64,000 bases of DNA from Siphlonurus alternatus (Eukaryota > Arthropoda > Insecta > Ephemeroptera > Siphlonuridae): the NCBI GenBank assembly GCA_949825025.1, contig OX463778.1, positions 16,956,196 to 17,020,195 on the forward strand, written 5' to 3'. Positions 1-12,200 of this stretch are shown here, in pieces (position 1 is the stretch's first letter; every line of letters starts with the position of its first letter). Below the pieces are notes generated by a model. That model was not told the DNA's origin, did not search any database, and worked only from the letters and a program-made list of their open reading frames with translations. The position numbers were made by a program, and so were the translations under genes.

Positions 1-330
1 TGTAGTGGTTAGTACCTCTGACTCTGGTCCGAGAGGTCCCCGGTTCAATACCCGAATCCGGCAGACTTTTCGTGACTTGGGATGGGTGTGACTGACTATA
101 CTAGATGATGGAGTGGTAGGAGGAAGGCAGTTTACGACTGTCTATACTCCGCTGCTCTGCAGTCTTGCACTGCCACTGCAGGCTGCACAGATCTGGTAGT
201 AGGAGCCCAGAAAAGTGCAGAATAGGGTTCTGGGAGCCTGGTAAGCTCCAGCTCGGTCACAAGATAACTCCTACTGGAAAGGCTAAAATATCGGCCTGGC
301 CACACTCGAAAAGGTAATAACGGCGTCAAG
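1..330 (+). mobile_element. tRNA-derived SINE, cut by the window start
   Basis: The start reads like a tRNA: GTGGTTAGTACC and a perfect B box GGTTCAATACC at about 42-52. Roughly 270 bp of unrelated body follows, so it is not a functional tRNA gene. The A-box side is truncated at base 1. The end is approximate. Confidence 0.6.
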
Positions 331-1018
331 GATATTTATTAATTTTTTATTTGATAAAGTGTACAAAATTATACTACCCTGATTTATACAGTTTGAGCTT
401 TGGAAATGTTTTTATTGTTTTTAAACAATTATCGCGGTAAGCTCCATTATTTGCTCCCCGCTCTATATAGAGGTGTCACTCTTTAAAAAAAAAAAGAGTA
501 GCTACTATAATAGAGTCTTTATTGGGGGCAAGGCAGAATTAACTATATAAATATTTATTTAAAAAGTAAATTGCATATTCTAAACTGGGGGGGGGGGGGG
601 GGGTGATGGAAAAATCAGACTATATATAAGCATAATTATAATTTTGTTGACATTATTTGTTTATGTAATAAAAAATTGCATTCTGTCAATTGCTTATTGA
701 GCTATCTACAATGATCTCTTTTGTACTGATTGCCTAAATAATAATGTGAAATAAAATTTTTTTGTTGTATTTAACAATAATATTTGTTTATTAATTATAT
801 ATATTGTTGACCAGTCTTTTCTGTCAGGATGAGCTATAAAGTATAATCATATTATATGTATTAAAAAAATAAAGTAGGTAAAAAATACTATTATCTTCAA
901 TGAATTAACAATAAAGAGAATAAACAGTTCTGTTGGCCCAGTGCTGAACCGAATCTGTTAAGCCTTATGTGCCAATATTGGGCCAGCATACTGGTTAAAT
1001 TCATTTTTTTACATCTGT
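331..1018. other. Intergenic AT-rich stretch
   Basis: It holds a poly-G run at about 587-603 and no gene that I can support. Confidence 0.6.
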
Positions 1019-1680
1019 GTTAAAGTAGAGTGAGTGATTTCATTTTTTGGAATATTTTATTTTCTAAAAATAGTTTAACCTGCCTTCTATTGAGAAATGA
1101 AATCCAAAAAATTCCATCTCAAATAGCTTCACCACAAAAAATTCCCAAAGTCGGTGTTTCTGAGGCCTTTAAAATGCATCCTTATGGAACAGAAAACAGC
1201 TTTTTACTCCAACTTCTTCTGAACTATGGTACCAATTAAAAAATACGTATGTAATCTATGATGAATTCTTTTTTTAATGGATTTTCAAATAAAAATTTTT
1301 TTTTACGAAGTCGTTTTTCCGAAAAAAAAAATAATGAAATTTTTGCGAGTTAATTCCCATAAGAATTTTCAATATTTTTTTCCGGAAGAAAGTCTCCGTA
1401 AGAAATTTTTTAATTGAAAATCCATTAAAGAATTCATCATAGATTACGTACGTATTTTTTAATTGGTACCATATAGTTCAGACGAAGTTGGAGTAAAAAG
1501 CAGTTTTCTGTTTCATAAGGATGCATGTTAAAGGCCTCCGAAACACCAACTTTGGGAATTTTTTGTGGTGAAGCTATTTGAGATGGATTTTTTTGATTTT
1601 CATGTCTCAATAGAGGGCGAGTTAAAGTATTTTAGAAAATAAAATATTAAAAAAAAAGAAATCGCTCACTCTACTTTAAC
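1019..1680. mobile_element. Foldback MITE, family A (full copy)
   Basis: The two halves are inverted copies across about 660 bp. GTTAAAGTAGAGTGAG at the left end is mirrored by CTCACTCTACTTTAAC at 1665-1680. The ends fit a TA target duplication. A short plus-strand frame (1030-1239) inside is not a gene. A related part-copy is at 57700-58050. Confidence 0.65.
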
Positions 1681-1872
1681 TGGGAATTAATCTCCTTAAA
1701 ATTTTTCTTTATTGCTTATGTAATTTTAATAAAAAAAATAAGAGCACAGTTTTATTAATTATATTAGTCAAAATAATGATTATTCCCCTTTTTATTTCAT
1801 TTTTGGACTAAATGCATTGTCACATTATGCATGAAATATGCTGTAGTAAGCTAACATTGTAATAAAATAAAA

Positions 1873-1879
1873 AAATATA

Positions 1880-1927
<48 letters not shown>
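1873..1927. repeat. (TA)n microsatellite
   Basis: Alternating TA with one TGTG interruption. Confidence 0.9.
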
Positions 1928-1931
<4 letters not shown>

Positions 1932-2167
1932 CAAAAGCGAAACTCAGCGGGGGCAAAAATTTGAAGCAATAAAATTTTTAGGCTTTATATAATGACGTAT
2001 ATAATTGTTGAGAAATTTTAAAGAAGAATGTATATATTATACAAAACACTTCATGTACAATATACATTAGTGCCTGCATGGTTGCCTATTAAATGTTCCG
2101 GTATAATAATAAATGCATCCAATTTTGCTTATACACTTGAATAAGCTAAATGGTGCAAGTAAAGTAT

Positions 2168-2450
2168 TAATTGAGTATCGACCATAATTTTTTTTATTGC
2201 AGAAATGGATAGAGGGTGCAAAGTTATGCTATTGATTTTTTTTCGATTTTTTACAGACCGGGAACTTTTTTTTAAAAATTATTGAAAGTCCTTTTTGTGA
2301 CGTCACGAGGCGCCGCTCCTTAAGAAAAGGATAGTACTTAATTGTCACAAAAAGAAATTTCAATAATTTTTTAAAAATAGTTCCCAGTCTCTAAAAAATC
2401 TGAAAGAAAATCAGGGTATAATAAAAAAAAAATAGGTTGATTCTCCATTA
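2168..2450. mobile_element. Foldback MITE, family B (degraded copy)
   Basis: The arms are inverted: the left has GCAGAAATGGATAGAGGGTG and an accgggaac block, the right has gttcccagtct and ttctccatta. The centre carries GTGACGTCACGAGGCG. A better copy is at 59951-60280. Confidence 0.6.
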
Positions 2451-3611
2451 TATTCTGATTTATAAGCAATAAAATCATTGCAATTTAAAATAAAATTTAG
2501 AAACTTTTAATGTAAAAGTTAAGAAAATAAATTAAACTCAGATATACAAATAAAAAAATAAGGAAAATTATAATAAAGAAAAAACGAAAAATAATATTAA
2601 ACCAAAATGTATTTCCAACCTCAAAGCAAAATACAAAACAATTAAACAGACAACTTAAATTTATTTTAGCCTTTAGAAAAAATTATAAAAACAATACAAA
2701 ATTGTTGTTAATATAGTAAATATAGTGTTAGAATTGGCAGTTTTATTGAAAAAAATATGAAAAATGCATAATGAACATTTCAGAAATAAAACTTGCATAA
2801 TAATTCCTAAATATTTTCCTTGATTATTAAACTTTTATATACATTCAGCCTAAAATATACTAGTTATAAAGTTTTATATAATTGTCCATTACATAGAAGA
2901 AATAATATATTATTTATGTTATTGATAGGAAAGACTAAAAGCATATAAAAATTATACGGAGGAATTATTTTGTTTCGAAAAGCACAGACAAATAAGTCTT
3001 TAATCTTGTAAACTAGGCAGTTCTCTGAACATTGAGATTCGGGGGGTAACCTAGGCAACAAGATGGTTTTGTGTTTTGTGAGACTTTCAAATATTTTTAA
3101 TAGTTTATAAATTATTACTGTCAATAATTAATAATCCCATCTAAATATATTATAACGACGACCTAACAGTTGTTATTATGAAGTCATGCATGTACGATAG
3201 GAATAATAATATTATGCACTAATCTCTATACTATTATATATATTTGTTATTATAGTTATATTATCATAATTGTGTTATACCAAAGATAAGGACGGCTTAT
3301 TTTATTCCTATCACAGTCTTGAAAATGGATTTATAGGAAGACTAATATATTATTAACTGAAATTAAAAACTTCTTTCATTTTTTTTTTTTCTTTTTCTTT
3401 TGCAAATACTGTGAGTTTAAACGTTTAAACCTTCTTGTTTCATAAGTATATTTTCAAATTTTCAAAACAACGATTCCGTTTTGTTGCTCAGCTTAAATGT
3501 TATGCATTTAATAAAACACATCAATTTCTCTAGCTATAAAATTGTAACATAGAACTAAAAGCATAAAAGAATCGCTGCAAAACGTTGTCGTCTACTTTTA
3601 TATATATTATA

Positions 3612-3679
<68 letters not shown>

Positions 3680-3862
3680 TAACGTTACCCATACATACAG
3701 TATTACAAATCTTAGTTTACGTGTGGATTCAACTGCGCGCGGCGTATATCTTGAAAATAAATATCAAGGATCTTATGGATGCCGCCATTCGGTCTAGACT
3801 GTCTGGGCTTCGCGCCATATTATAGTGTCTACAGGTATTCTAAGATCTGTTGGACTGTATCT
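2451..3862. other. 3' flank of the giant gene
   Basis: AT-rich, with a (TA)n tract at 3614-3676. The short frames here are not supported as genes. Confidence 0.55.
3614..3676. repeat. (TA)n microsatellite
   Basis: Uninterrupted AT dinucleotides over about 60 bp. Confidence 0.9.
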
Positions 3863-3868
3863 TTTAAT
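3863..3868 (-). promoter_or_regulatory. Candidate poly(A) signal ATTAAA for the giant gene
   Basis: ATTAAA on the minus strand lies about 105 bases past the stop at 3974. It is the closest common variant of AATAAA that I see. In such AT-rich DNA a chance match is likely. Confidence 0.25.
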
Positions 3869-3973
3869 TAATGTTTACGAAAATATGCTTATGTAGCTGT
3901 GAAAAATTATTACGACTTGGCACTTCATTTGATAAAATATCTTCACACAGCAAAGAGATTTTTTCTTATTCAA

Positions 3974-6208
3974 TTAATCTGAGACTTTTGGCATATAGAA
4001 CTGATGGGCTTTCGTGTCTCGCTTGTGCTTGAAAGGAGACTTTTCTGTCTCGAGAAGAGTTGCAGGGCATGGACCTGAATGACGAGTGGCGAAGTCTTTC
4101 TTGTATGATGATGCTCCCTCGATGTTTGTTGTAACTTGACCAAGTGAAATATGGGATGCTTGGCTACGATGTACGTTTGACTCACGTTCTGTACGACTGG
4201 ATCTAGATTGTTGGAAGTTACCGTAGGATTTTGCTTCACTTTGTCCGTAGAATGAACCACCTCCTACTGTTAAATTGTCATGACGTACAACGCGCTCTGC
4301 TCTTCCTCCCTGTTGAAGTGAAGTGGTATTGGTGGAAGTACCACCTCTTGATGAGCTATATTGTTCAGAATGAGACATACCAGATATATTTTCTCTACTT
4401 TTTGAGTATACTGCTGTCTCTGCTGATTGTCTGTGCATGGAGGAAAGACTTTTTCTATTTTGTTGTTGATTAATATACTGACTGCTTGATTCAGCGAGAT
4501 TGCAAATACTTTTTCGTTGTGTCATTGCAGAGGTTGAGGTTGCATGGAGAGCTTCTGTAGATGTTGTTACACCTTTTCTGTGTAAAACTGCGTTGCTAAC
4601 ATCCTCTGAAGTTGCTGATATAACACTTTTCCTGTGATGACTTCCTTGGTTTACAGAACTTAGTTTCCTGTCTTCTTGCATGAATATATTACTATTACTC
4701 CTAGAATGCGTAGATTGTTGTTGTATATTACGACTTTCAGAAGACTGACTATGCATCACCTGGGAACTGGATTTTGCTAGCAGATGTGATTGCATTTGAG
4801 AAGAGCTGTGTTGAGAGGTCATCGAAGAAGTGTTATGTATCAGTGACTGATTATTTTTTTCTGAAATAGATTGTCGACTTCCTCTCTCAGATGAACTGTG
4901 AGTTTGAGTAATGTTTTGTTTTGTGCTGTTTGATTGATTGTAACCCAGAGTAGATGACTGGTCCTGCATATGCACTGACTTTTTTGAGTGATTTTGTGTG
5001 TCATTGATGACTTGGTTATTCTGAGAATTAGAAATATCAGTACTCTGAGATTGTTGTACACTTCTTGATGAAAGCGTTTCCGCATTTTTGAGTGTGTTAT
5101 TTTTTACTTCCTGATTAGTTGTTTTTGTTACTTCCCGTACAATTGTAACGATGCTACCATCAGCTAATGTTTTTGATTGCACTGATTTGTTGGTAGTAGA
5201 ATTGGAGGATCCATGTCCTTCAGTGAGGTTTACATTTGATTTTCGTTGTGACGCTTCTTTTCTTTGTTGGCCTGCGACTACCATGCTGGAATTATCATCA
5301 CCAAGTGAAATAGAAGACTGCATATGGCGCCGTTTATCAATAATTGATCTTGTGGACACTGCATTAACGTCTTTCTTGAAAGCACTGTTACTCGTTGTTT
5401 TCATATCCATTGTACCAGTGCCAACAGTTAACGTACTTTCGTGCTTTTTAATGACTGCTTTATCACCTTGAACAACTCCATACTGAGAACGCTGACTCGT
5501 AGCCGTTTGAAATTCTCCCTCAACTTTAAGGTTGTCAGGATGCCTTTTAATTGCTACCCTCTCACCTGGCCTATACGATTGTTTGTCAGGTCTACTAAAT
5601 TCACCCTCTATTTTCAAGTTATCAGCATGTTTAACTGGTGTTGCCCTTTCAATGGTTCTTTTAGGTGGTTCCGAAACTTTTGACTGGAAATCTCCCTCTA
5701 GCTTTAAATTATCCTTGGGAATTTTTACTTCTGCTCTTTCGCAGTATCCTGTTATAGAATCCGATTTTGGACTTCTTATAAAATCACCCTCCAATCGCAG
5801 ATTGTCTGGATGTTTCTTAATTGGAGCTCTATCAGCAAGACCCACTTCATTAGGTTTCAGTCTGTCAAATGTACCTTCCAAACATAAGTTATCGGAGTGT
5901 TTTATTTGTGTTGCCTTTTCTCCTTTCATTACATTTGAGCTATCTCTGGTTCTATAAAATTCCCCTTCAATTTTAAGATTATCAACAGGCTTTTTCATGG
6001 TTGAACGTTCTCCCGGACTATACACAGAGCTTTGCCGCTGTCCTGTAAATTCTCCCTCAACTTTTAAATTGTCCAAGTGTTTGATGATAACAGCTTTCTC
6101 AGCTGTTTGATGCACGAAATCATTTCTCTGGTAGCAGTCTATAAACTCACCCTCTACTCTTAGATTATCGACATGTTTGATGATTTCAGCTCTTTCTCCC
6201 CTGGTAAC
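3974..6208 (-). CDS. Exon 12 (terminal) of giant SAXO-like gene: about 10 divergent repeats and S/Q/N-rich C-terminus
   Basis: The acceptor is ttttttccag before 6208, phase 0, and the stop TAA is at 3974-3976. The exon encodes 744 residues. The first 270 or so hold eight clear repeats (HVDNLRVEGEF, HLDNLKVEGEF, HSDNLCLEGTF and others) and one decayed (HESTLTVGTG). These are unlike the array copies, so they are older units. About 370 residues rich in Ser, Gln, Asn and His follow (for example SSQHSSSQMQSH). One isolated late repeat (VVRHDNLTVGGGSF) comes next. The end is basic, HKRDTKAHQFYMPKVSD. The low-complexity block resembles the Ser-rich style of exon 1. Confidence 0.87.
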   Translation of the reverse strand, partial: VTRGERAEIIKHVDNLRVEGEFIDCYQRNDFVHQTAEKAVIIKHLDNLKVEGEFTGQRQSSVYSPGERSTMKKPVDNLKIEGEFYRTRDSSNVMKGEKATQIKHSDNLCLEGTFDRLKPNEVGLADRAPIKKHPDNLRLEGDFIRSPKSDSITGYCERAEVKIPKDNLKLEGDFQSKVSEPPKRTIERATPVKHADNLKIEGEFSRPDKQSYRPGERVAIKRHPDNLKVEGEFQTATSQRSQYGVVQGDKAVIKKHESTLTVGTGTMDMKTTSNSAFKKDVNAVSTRSIIDKRRHMQSSISLGDDNSSMVVAGQQRKEASQRKSNVNLTEGHGSSNSTTNKSVQSKTLADGSIVTIVREVTKTTNQEVKNNTLKNAETLSSRSVQQSQSTDISNSQNNQVINDTQNHSKKSVHMQDQSSTLGYNQSNSTKQNITQTHSSSERGSRQSISEKNNQSLIHNTSSMTSQHSSSQMQSHLLAKSSSQVMHSQSSESRNIQQQSTHSRSNSNIFMQEDRKLSSVNQGSHHRKSVISATSEDVSNAVLHRKGVTTSTEALHATSTSAMTQRKSICNLAESSSQYINQQQNRKSLSSMHRQSAETAVYSKSRENISGMSHSEQYSSSRGGTSTNTTSLQQGGRAERVVRHDNLTVGGGSFYGQSEAKSYGNFQQSRSSRTERESNVHRSQASHISLGQVTTNIEGASSYKKDFATRHSGPCPATLLETEKSPFKHKRDTKAHQFYMPKVSD

Positions 6209-9200
6209 CTGGAAAAAACAAAACAAATTAATAAAACAAAGATTATAATGTAAAAAATACATATATGAAACTTAAAAATTTAAAAAAAAAAATTGAGTTG
6301 CCGGCAATGATTTAGTTATTATGTTATGTGCATATTGGGTTATTATACAGTTAAATATAATATGTACCTTGAAAAAAATATTAAACATTTTACTAATTAC
6401 CGATTCTGTTTTTTGATATTTAATTCCTGAAGAAATAAAGTAGTTCATATGTTAAAGATACTTTCAATATTTATTTATTAACAAATAAGATAGTTTGTTT
6501 TCGTACCTTAAATTCATCCCTTGAACGATACTGACTAATGTCTCCATCAAGTTTTAGATGGTCTTTATGAATGAAAATATCAGCACGCTCCGCTTTTCCC
6601 GGCGTGAAATCATCACGTGGTCTCCCCTCGAAGTCTCCTTCAGAGCGCAGATTGTCCTGTGGTTTCTTGACTTCAGCACGATCTCCAAGAGTAGGCTTTA
6701 AGTCATTCTTGGGGCGGCCTTCAAACTCTCCCTCGGGTCGCAAGTTGTCCGGATGTGTCTTCACCACAGCTCGTTCGCCTGGTCCTGGAGTACGTTTTTC
6801 TGGTCTCTCAAAGTCACCCTCCATTTTAAGGTTGTCAGGATGACGAACAGGTGTGCGGCGCTCACCCTTGCCAGGCGTGAAGTCATCACGCGGTCTACCT
6901 TCGAACTCACCTTCAGGATGTAGATTGTCGGGATGTTTCTTAATAACGGCCCTCTCGCCTTGTTCCGGAGTACGTTTCTCTGGTCTTTCAAAATCACCCT
7001 CCATTATGAGATTGTCAGGTTGGCGAACCGGTGTCGTACGCTCTCCCTTTCCAGGCGTGAAATCGTCACGTGGCCTTCCCTCAAAGTCTCCTTCAGGACG
7101 CAGATTGTCCTGCGGTCTTTTTACTTCAGCTCGATCTCCACGAGTCGGCTTAAAGTCGTTCTTGGGTCGCCCTTCAAACTCGCCCTCTGGACGCAGGTTG
7201 TCTGGATGTTTCTTCACTACAGCTCTCTCACCTGGCCCTGGAGTGCGTTTCTCCGGTCTCTCGAAGTCACCCTCCATCTTAAGATTATCAGGATGGCGGA
7301 CAGGTGAGCGACGTTCGCCTTTGCCTGGTGTGAAATCATCGCGGGGTCTGCCTTGGAACTCGCCCTCTGGTCGCAAATTATCTTCAGGCCTCTTGACATC
7401 TGCACGCTCACCACGTGTGGGCTTGTAGTCGTTCTTAGGACGGCCTTCGAACTCTCCCTCCGGCCTCAGGTTGTCTGGGTGCTTTGTAACAGTCGCTCTC
7501 TCTCCGGGACCAGGAGCAAACTTCTCAGGTCGATCAAAGTCCCCTTCAAGTCGAAGGTTGTCAGGGTGTCTGACTTGAGAAGGACGTTCACCTTTTCCTG
7601 GTGAGAAATCATCTCGAGGTTTACCTTGGAAGTCTCCTTCAGGTTTAAGATTGTCCACGGGTCTCTTAACCTCGGCCCTCTCACCCTTGGTGTTTTGCCG
7701 GTAGTCATCTCTGTGTCTGCAATCAACGAAGTCTCCTTCGATCTTCAAATTATCGACCTGACGGATGAGTTCGACACGCTCCCCTCTCACAACCTGTAAC
7801 AATAAAACGCAATTAGTTTTGACAGAGTCACTGAAGAATCCGTATTTAATTCAAAATTAAAAATATTTATTTGATCATTGGGCAGTAAGTATAATGTGAT
7901 TAAATCACAATACAGACATGGATCTTGTCAAGACTTATTTACTAACAATTAATTAAAACACAATGAAGTTGTCATATCCAGTTATTAACATTATATTATG
8001 ATATGGTCTCATTACAATTTGAACCACGTGATTGACACTGTTACCTTATTATTATTAATGTTTTTGTGTGCATTGTTATGAATATGAATAAAAAAAATTT
8101 TTAAACAAATTTGAGTATACCTGTTCACAATATTTTATAATCAGGTTGAAAACTCTCTTTTACATCATTATATACCTTAAAAATTAACATTTTTTTAATA
8201 TATTTATAAGTAATGTAATATTTATTATTTTTCGTAGTAAGTCACGAAGAAAATCATAAAATTTGGATGTTTGGTAATATGGACTTTTTTCAAAATAAGT
8301 GGATGAATGAAATTGTCCAACCGCTTTATTTCTATAACATTTGTTATATCTTTGTATATCCTTATTTTCTGTATATTATTCCATATTTTTTCTTCTAAAA
8401 ATAATTAAATTGAAAATATATATAGAATGCATTGTCATAATACCTTAATCAGCAAAATGTGATCTACAAGATTCACGTGGTTTTAAATATTTAATTATTC
8501 TAACTGATCTTTTCTGTAGTATAAACATATTACATTTATATTGGAGTAATCGCTTCCACAGAAAATACTGTTAAGTGAAAGAAAAGAATTTGTAAATAAA
8601 TGCTAAATATAGTGTCAAAAAGGTCTTATCTGACACTAATTTTTTTGGTGAATATAATGCGAAATTTGCCGTTTATTTTTTCCCTTAAATGATCCATTTG
8701 ATCATAATAAATGCATGTTTCCAAAATCGAGTTTCATATTGGAAAGATTAATCAGGCCTGGAGACGAAACTAATATATTCAATGCACTCACCGCATAGTC
8801 ATCTCGAGATCGATGTGTTTCCCATTCGCCTTCCATTCTTAAATGGTCCTCGTGTTTGACAACAACCGCTCGGTCTCCGCGCGTTGCAGTGAAGTCTTCA
8901 CGTTGTCTCCCCTCAAAGTTTCCTTCTGGGCGGAGGTTGTCTTGTGGTCGTTTGACATCAGCGCGCTCTCCACGAGTTGGTGTAAAGTCATTTTTGGGAC
9001 GACCTTCAAAATCTCCCTCGGGCCGCAAGTTGTCGGGATGTTTCTTGATGACAGCTCTTTCACCTTGTCCAGGAGTACGTTTTTCTGGCCTCTCAAAATC
9101 ACCTTCCATTTTGAGATTATCAGGATGGCGGACGGGGGTCGAACGCTCCCCTTTTCCTGCCGTGAAATCATCACGTGGTGTCCCCTCAAAGTCTCCTTCA

Positions 9201-12200
9201 GGGCGCAGATTGTCCTGTGGTTTCTTGACTTCAGCACGATCTCCACGAGTGGGCTTAAAGTCGTTCTTGGGGCGGCCTTCAAACTCTCCCTCGGGTTGCA
9301 AGTTGTCCGGATGTTTCTTCACCACAGCTCGTTCGCCTGGACCAGGAGTGCGTTTTTCTGGTCTCTCAAAGTCACCCTCCATTTTAAGGTTGTCAGGATG
9401 ACGAACAGGTGTGCGGCGCTCACCCTTGCCAGGCGTGAAGTCATCACGCGGTCTACCTTCGAACTCACCTTCAGGATGCAGATTGTCGGGATGTTTCTTG
9501 ATTACGGCCCTCTCGCCTTGTCCCGGAGTACGTTTCTCTGGTCTTTCAAAATCACCCTCCATTTTGAGATTGTCAGGATGGCGAACCGGTGTCGTACGCT
9601 CTCCCTTTCCAGGCGTGAAATCGTCACGTGGCCTTCCCTCAAAGTCTCCTTCAGGACGCAGATTGTCCTGCGGTCTTTTTACTTCAGCTCGATCTCCACG
9701 AGTCGGCTTAAAGTCGTTCTTGGGTCGCCCTTCAAACTCGCCCTCTGGACGCAGGTTGTCTGGATGTTTCTTCACTACAGCTCTCTCACCTGGCCCTGGA
9801 GTGCGTTTCTCCGGTCTCTCGAAGTCACCCTCCATCTTAAGATTATCAGGATGGCGGACAGGTGAGCGACGTTCGCCTTTGCCTGGTGTGAAATCATCGC
9901 GGGGTCTGCCTTGGAACTCGCCCTCTGGTCGCAAATTATCTTCAGGCCTCTTGACATCTGCACGCTCACCACGTGTGGGCTTGTAGTCGTTCTTAGGACG
10001 GCCTTCGAACTCTCCCTCCGGCCTCAGGTTGTCTAGGTGCTTTGTAACAGTCGCTCTCTCTCCGGGACCAGGAGCAAACTTCTCAGGTCGATCAAAGTCC
10101 CCTTCAAGTCGAAGGTTGTCAGGGTGTCTGACTTGAGAAGGACGTTCACCTTTTCCTGGTGAGAAATCATCTCGAGGTTTACCTTGGAAGTCTCCTTCAG
10201 GTTTAAGATTGTCCACGGGTCTCTTAACCTCGGCCCTCTCACCCTTGGTGTTTTGCCGGTAGTCATCTCTGTGTCTGCAATCAACGAAGTCTCCTTCGAT
10301 CTTCAAATTATCGACCTGACGGATGAGTTCGACACGCTCCCCTCTCACAACCTGTAACAATAAAACGCAATTAGTTTTGACAGAGTCACTGAGGAATCCG
10401 TATTTGATTCAAAACTAAAAATATTTATTTGATCATTGGGCAGTAAGTTTAATGTGATTCAATCACAATACAAACATGGATCTTGTCAAGACTTATTTAC
10501 TAAAACAATTAATTAAAACACAATGAAGTTGTCATATCCAGTTATTAACATTATATTATGATATGGTCTCATTACAATTTGAACCACGTGATTGACACTG
10601 TTACTTAATTATTATTAATGTTTTTGTGTGCATTGTTATGAATATAATTCAATTTTTTTTTAAACGAATTTGAGTAAATCTGTTCATAATATTTTATAAT
10701 CAGATTGAAAACTCTCTTTTACATCATTATGTACTTTATAAATTAACACTTTTTTTAATATATTTTCAAGTAATGTATTATTTTTTATATATCGTAGTAA
10801 GTCATGCAGAAAATCATAAAATTTTGATATTTGGTAATACGAATTTTTTTAAAAATTAGTGGATAAATGAAATTGTCCAACCGCTTTATTTCTATTACGT
10901 GTGTTTTATCTTTGTATATCCATATTTTCTGTATATTATTCCAAATTTTTTCTTCTAATCCTAATTAAATTGAAAATATTTATAGAATGCATTGTCATAA
11001 TACCTTAATCAGCAAAATGTGATCTAAAAGATTCACGTGGTTTTAAATATTTAATTATTCTAACTGATCTTTTCTGTATTATAAACATTACATTTATATT
11101 GGAGTAATCGCTGCCCCAGGGAGTACTTTTAAGTGAAAGAAATGAAATTTTAAATTAATGCAAAATACAGTGTCAATACGGCCTTATCTGACACTAATAT
11201 TTGTAGTGAAATAAATGTGGAATTTGCCGTTAATTTTTTCCCTAAATTGACCCATTTGATCATAATAATGCAAATTGCGAAAATCGAGTTCATATTAGGA
11301 AGATTAATCAGGCCCGGAGACGAAACCAATATATTCAATGCACTCACCGCATAGTCATCTCGAGATCGATGTGTTTCCCATTCGCCTTCCATTCTTAAAT
11401 GGTCCTCGTGTTTGACAACAGCCGCTCGTTCTCCGCGCGTTGCAGTGAAGTCTTCACGTTGTCTCCCCTCAAAGTTTCCTTCTGGGCGGAGGTTGTCTTG
11501 TGGTCGTTTGACATCAGCGCGCTCTCCACGAGTTGGTGTAAAGTCATTTTTGGGGCGACCTTCAAAATCTCCCTCGGGCCGCAAGTTGTCGGGATGTTTC
11601 TTGATGACAGCTTTTTCACCTTGTCCTGGAGTACGTTTTTCTGGCCTCTCAAAATCACCTTCCATTTTGAGATTATCAGGATGGCGGACGGGGGTCGAAC
11701 GCTCTCCTTTTCCTGGCGTGAAATCATCACGTGGTCTCCCCTCAAAATCTCCTTCAGGGCGCAGATTGTCCTGTGGTTTCTTGACTTCAGCACGGTCTCC
11801 ACGAGTGGGCTTAAAGTCGTTCTTGGGGCGGCCTTCAAACTCTCCCTCGGGTCGCAAGTTGTCCGGATGTTTCTTCACCACAGCTCGTTCGCCTGGACCA
11901 GGAGTACGTTTTTCTGGTCTCTCAAAGTCACCCTCCATTTTAAGGTTGTCAGGATGACGAACAGGTGTGCGGCGCTCACCCTTGCCAGGCGTGAAGTCAT
12001 CACGCGGTCTACCTTCGAACTCACCTTCAGGATGCAGATTGTCGGGATGTTTCTTGATAACGGCCCTCTCGCCTTGTCCCGGAGTACGTTTCTCTGGTCT
12101 TTCAAAATCACCCTCCATTTTGAGATTGTCAGGATGGCGAACCGGTGTCGTACGCTCTCCCTTTCCAGGCGTGAAATCGTCACGTGGCCTTCCCTCAAAG

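Noticed and set aside
1..75. Functional tRNA gene
   Set aside because: Only the B-box side looks tRNA-like and it continues into a long unrelated body, which fits a SINE better.
8839..9282. Minus-strand 147-codon frames inside each array exon
   Set aside because: These are out-of-frame readings of the same repeat exons; the in-frame reading gives the family motif.
8843..9865. Long plus-strand frames (up to 340 codons) over the repeat exons, recurring at 11399, 13957, 16513, 19145 and 24735
   Set aside because: They are antisense shadows of the highly repetitive minus-strand repeats. They repeat with the array, have no splice or start logic, and encode low-complexity Ser/Arg/Phe runs.
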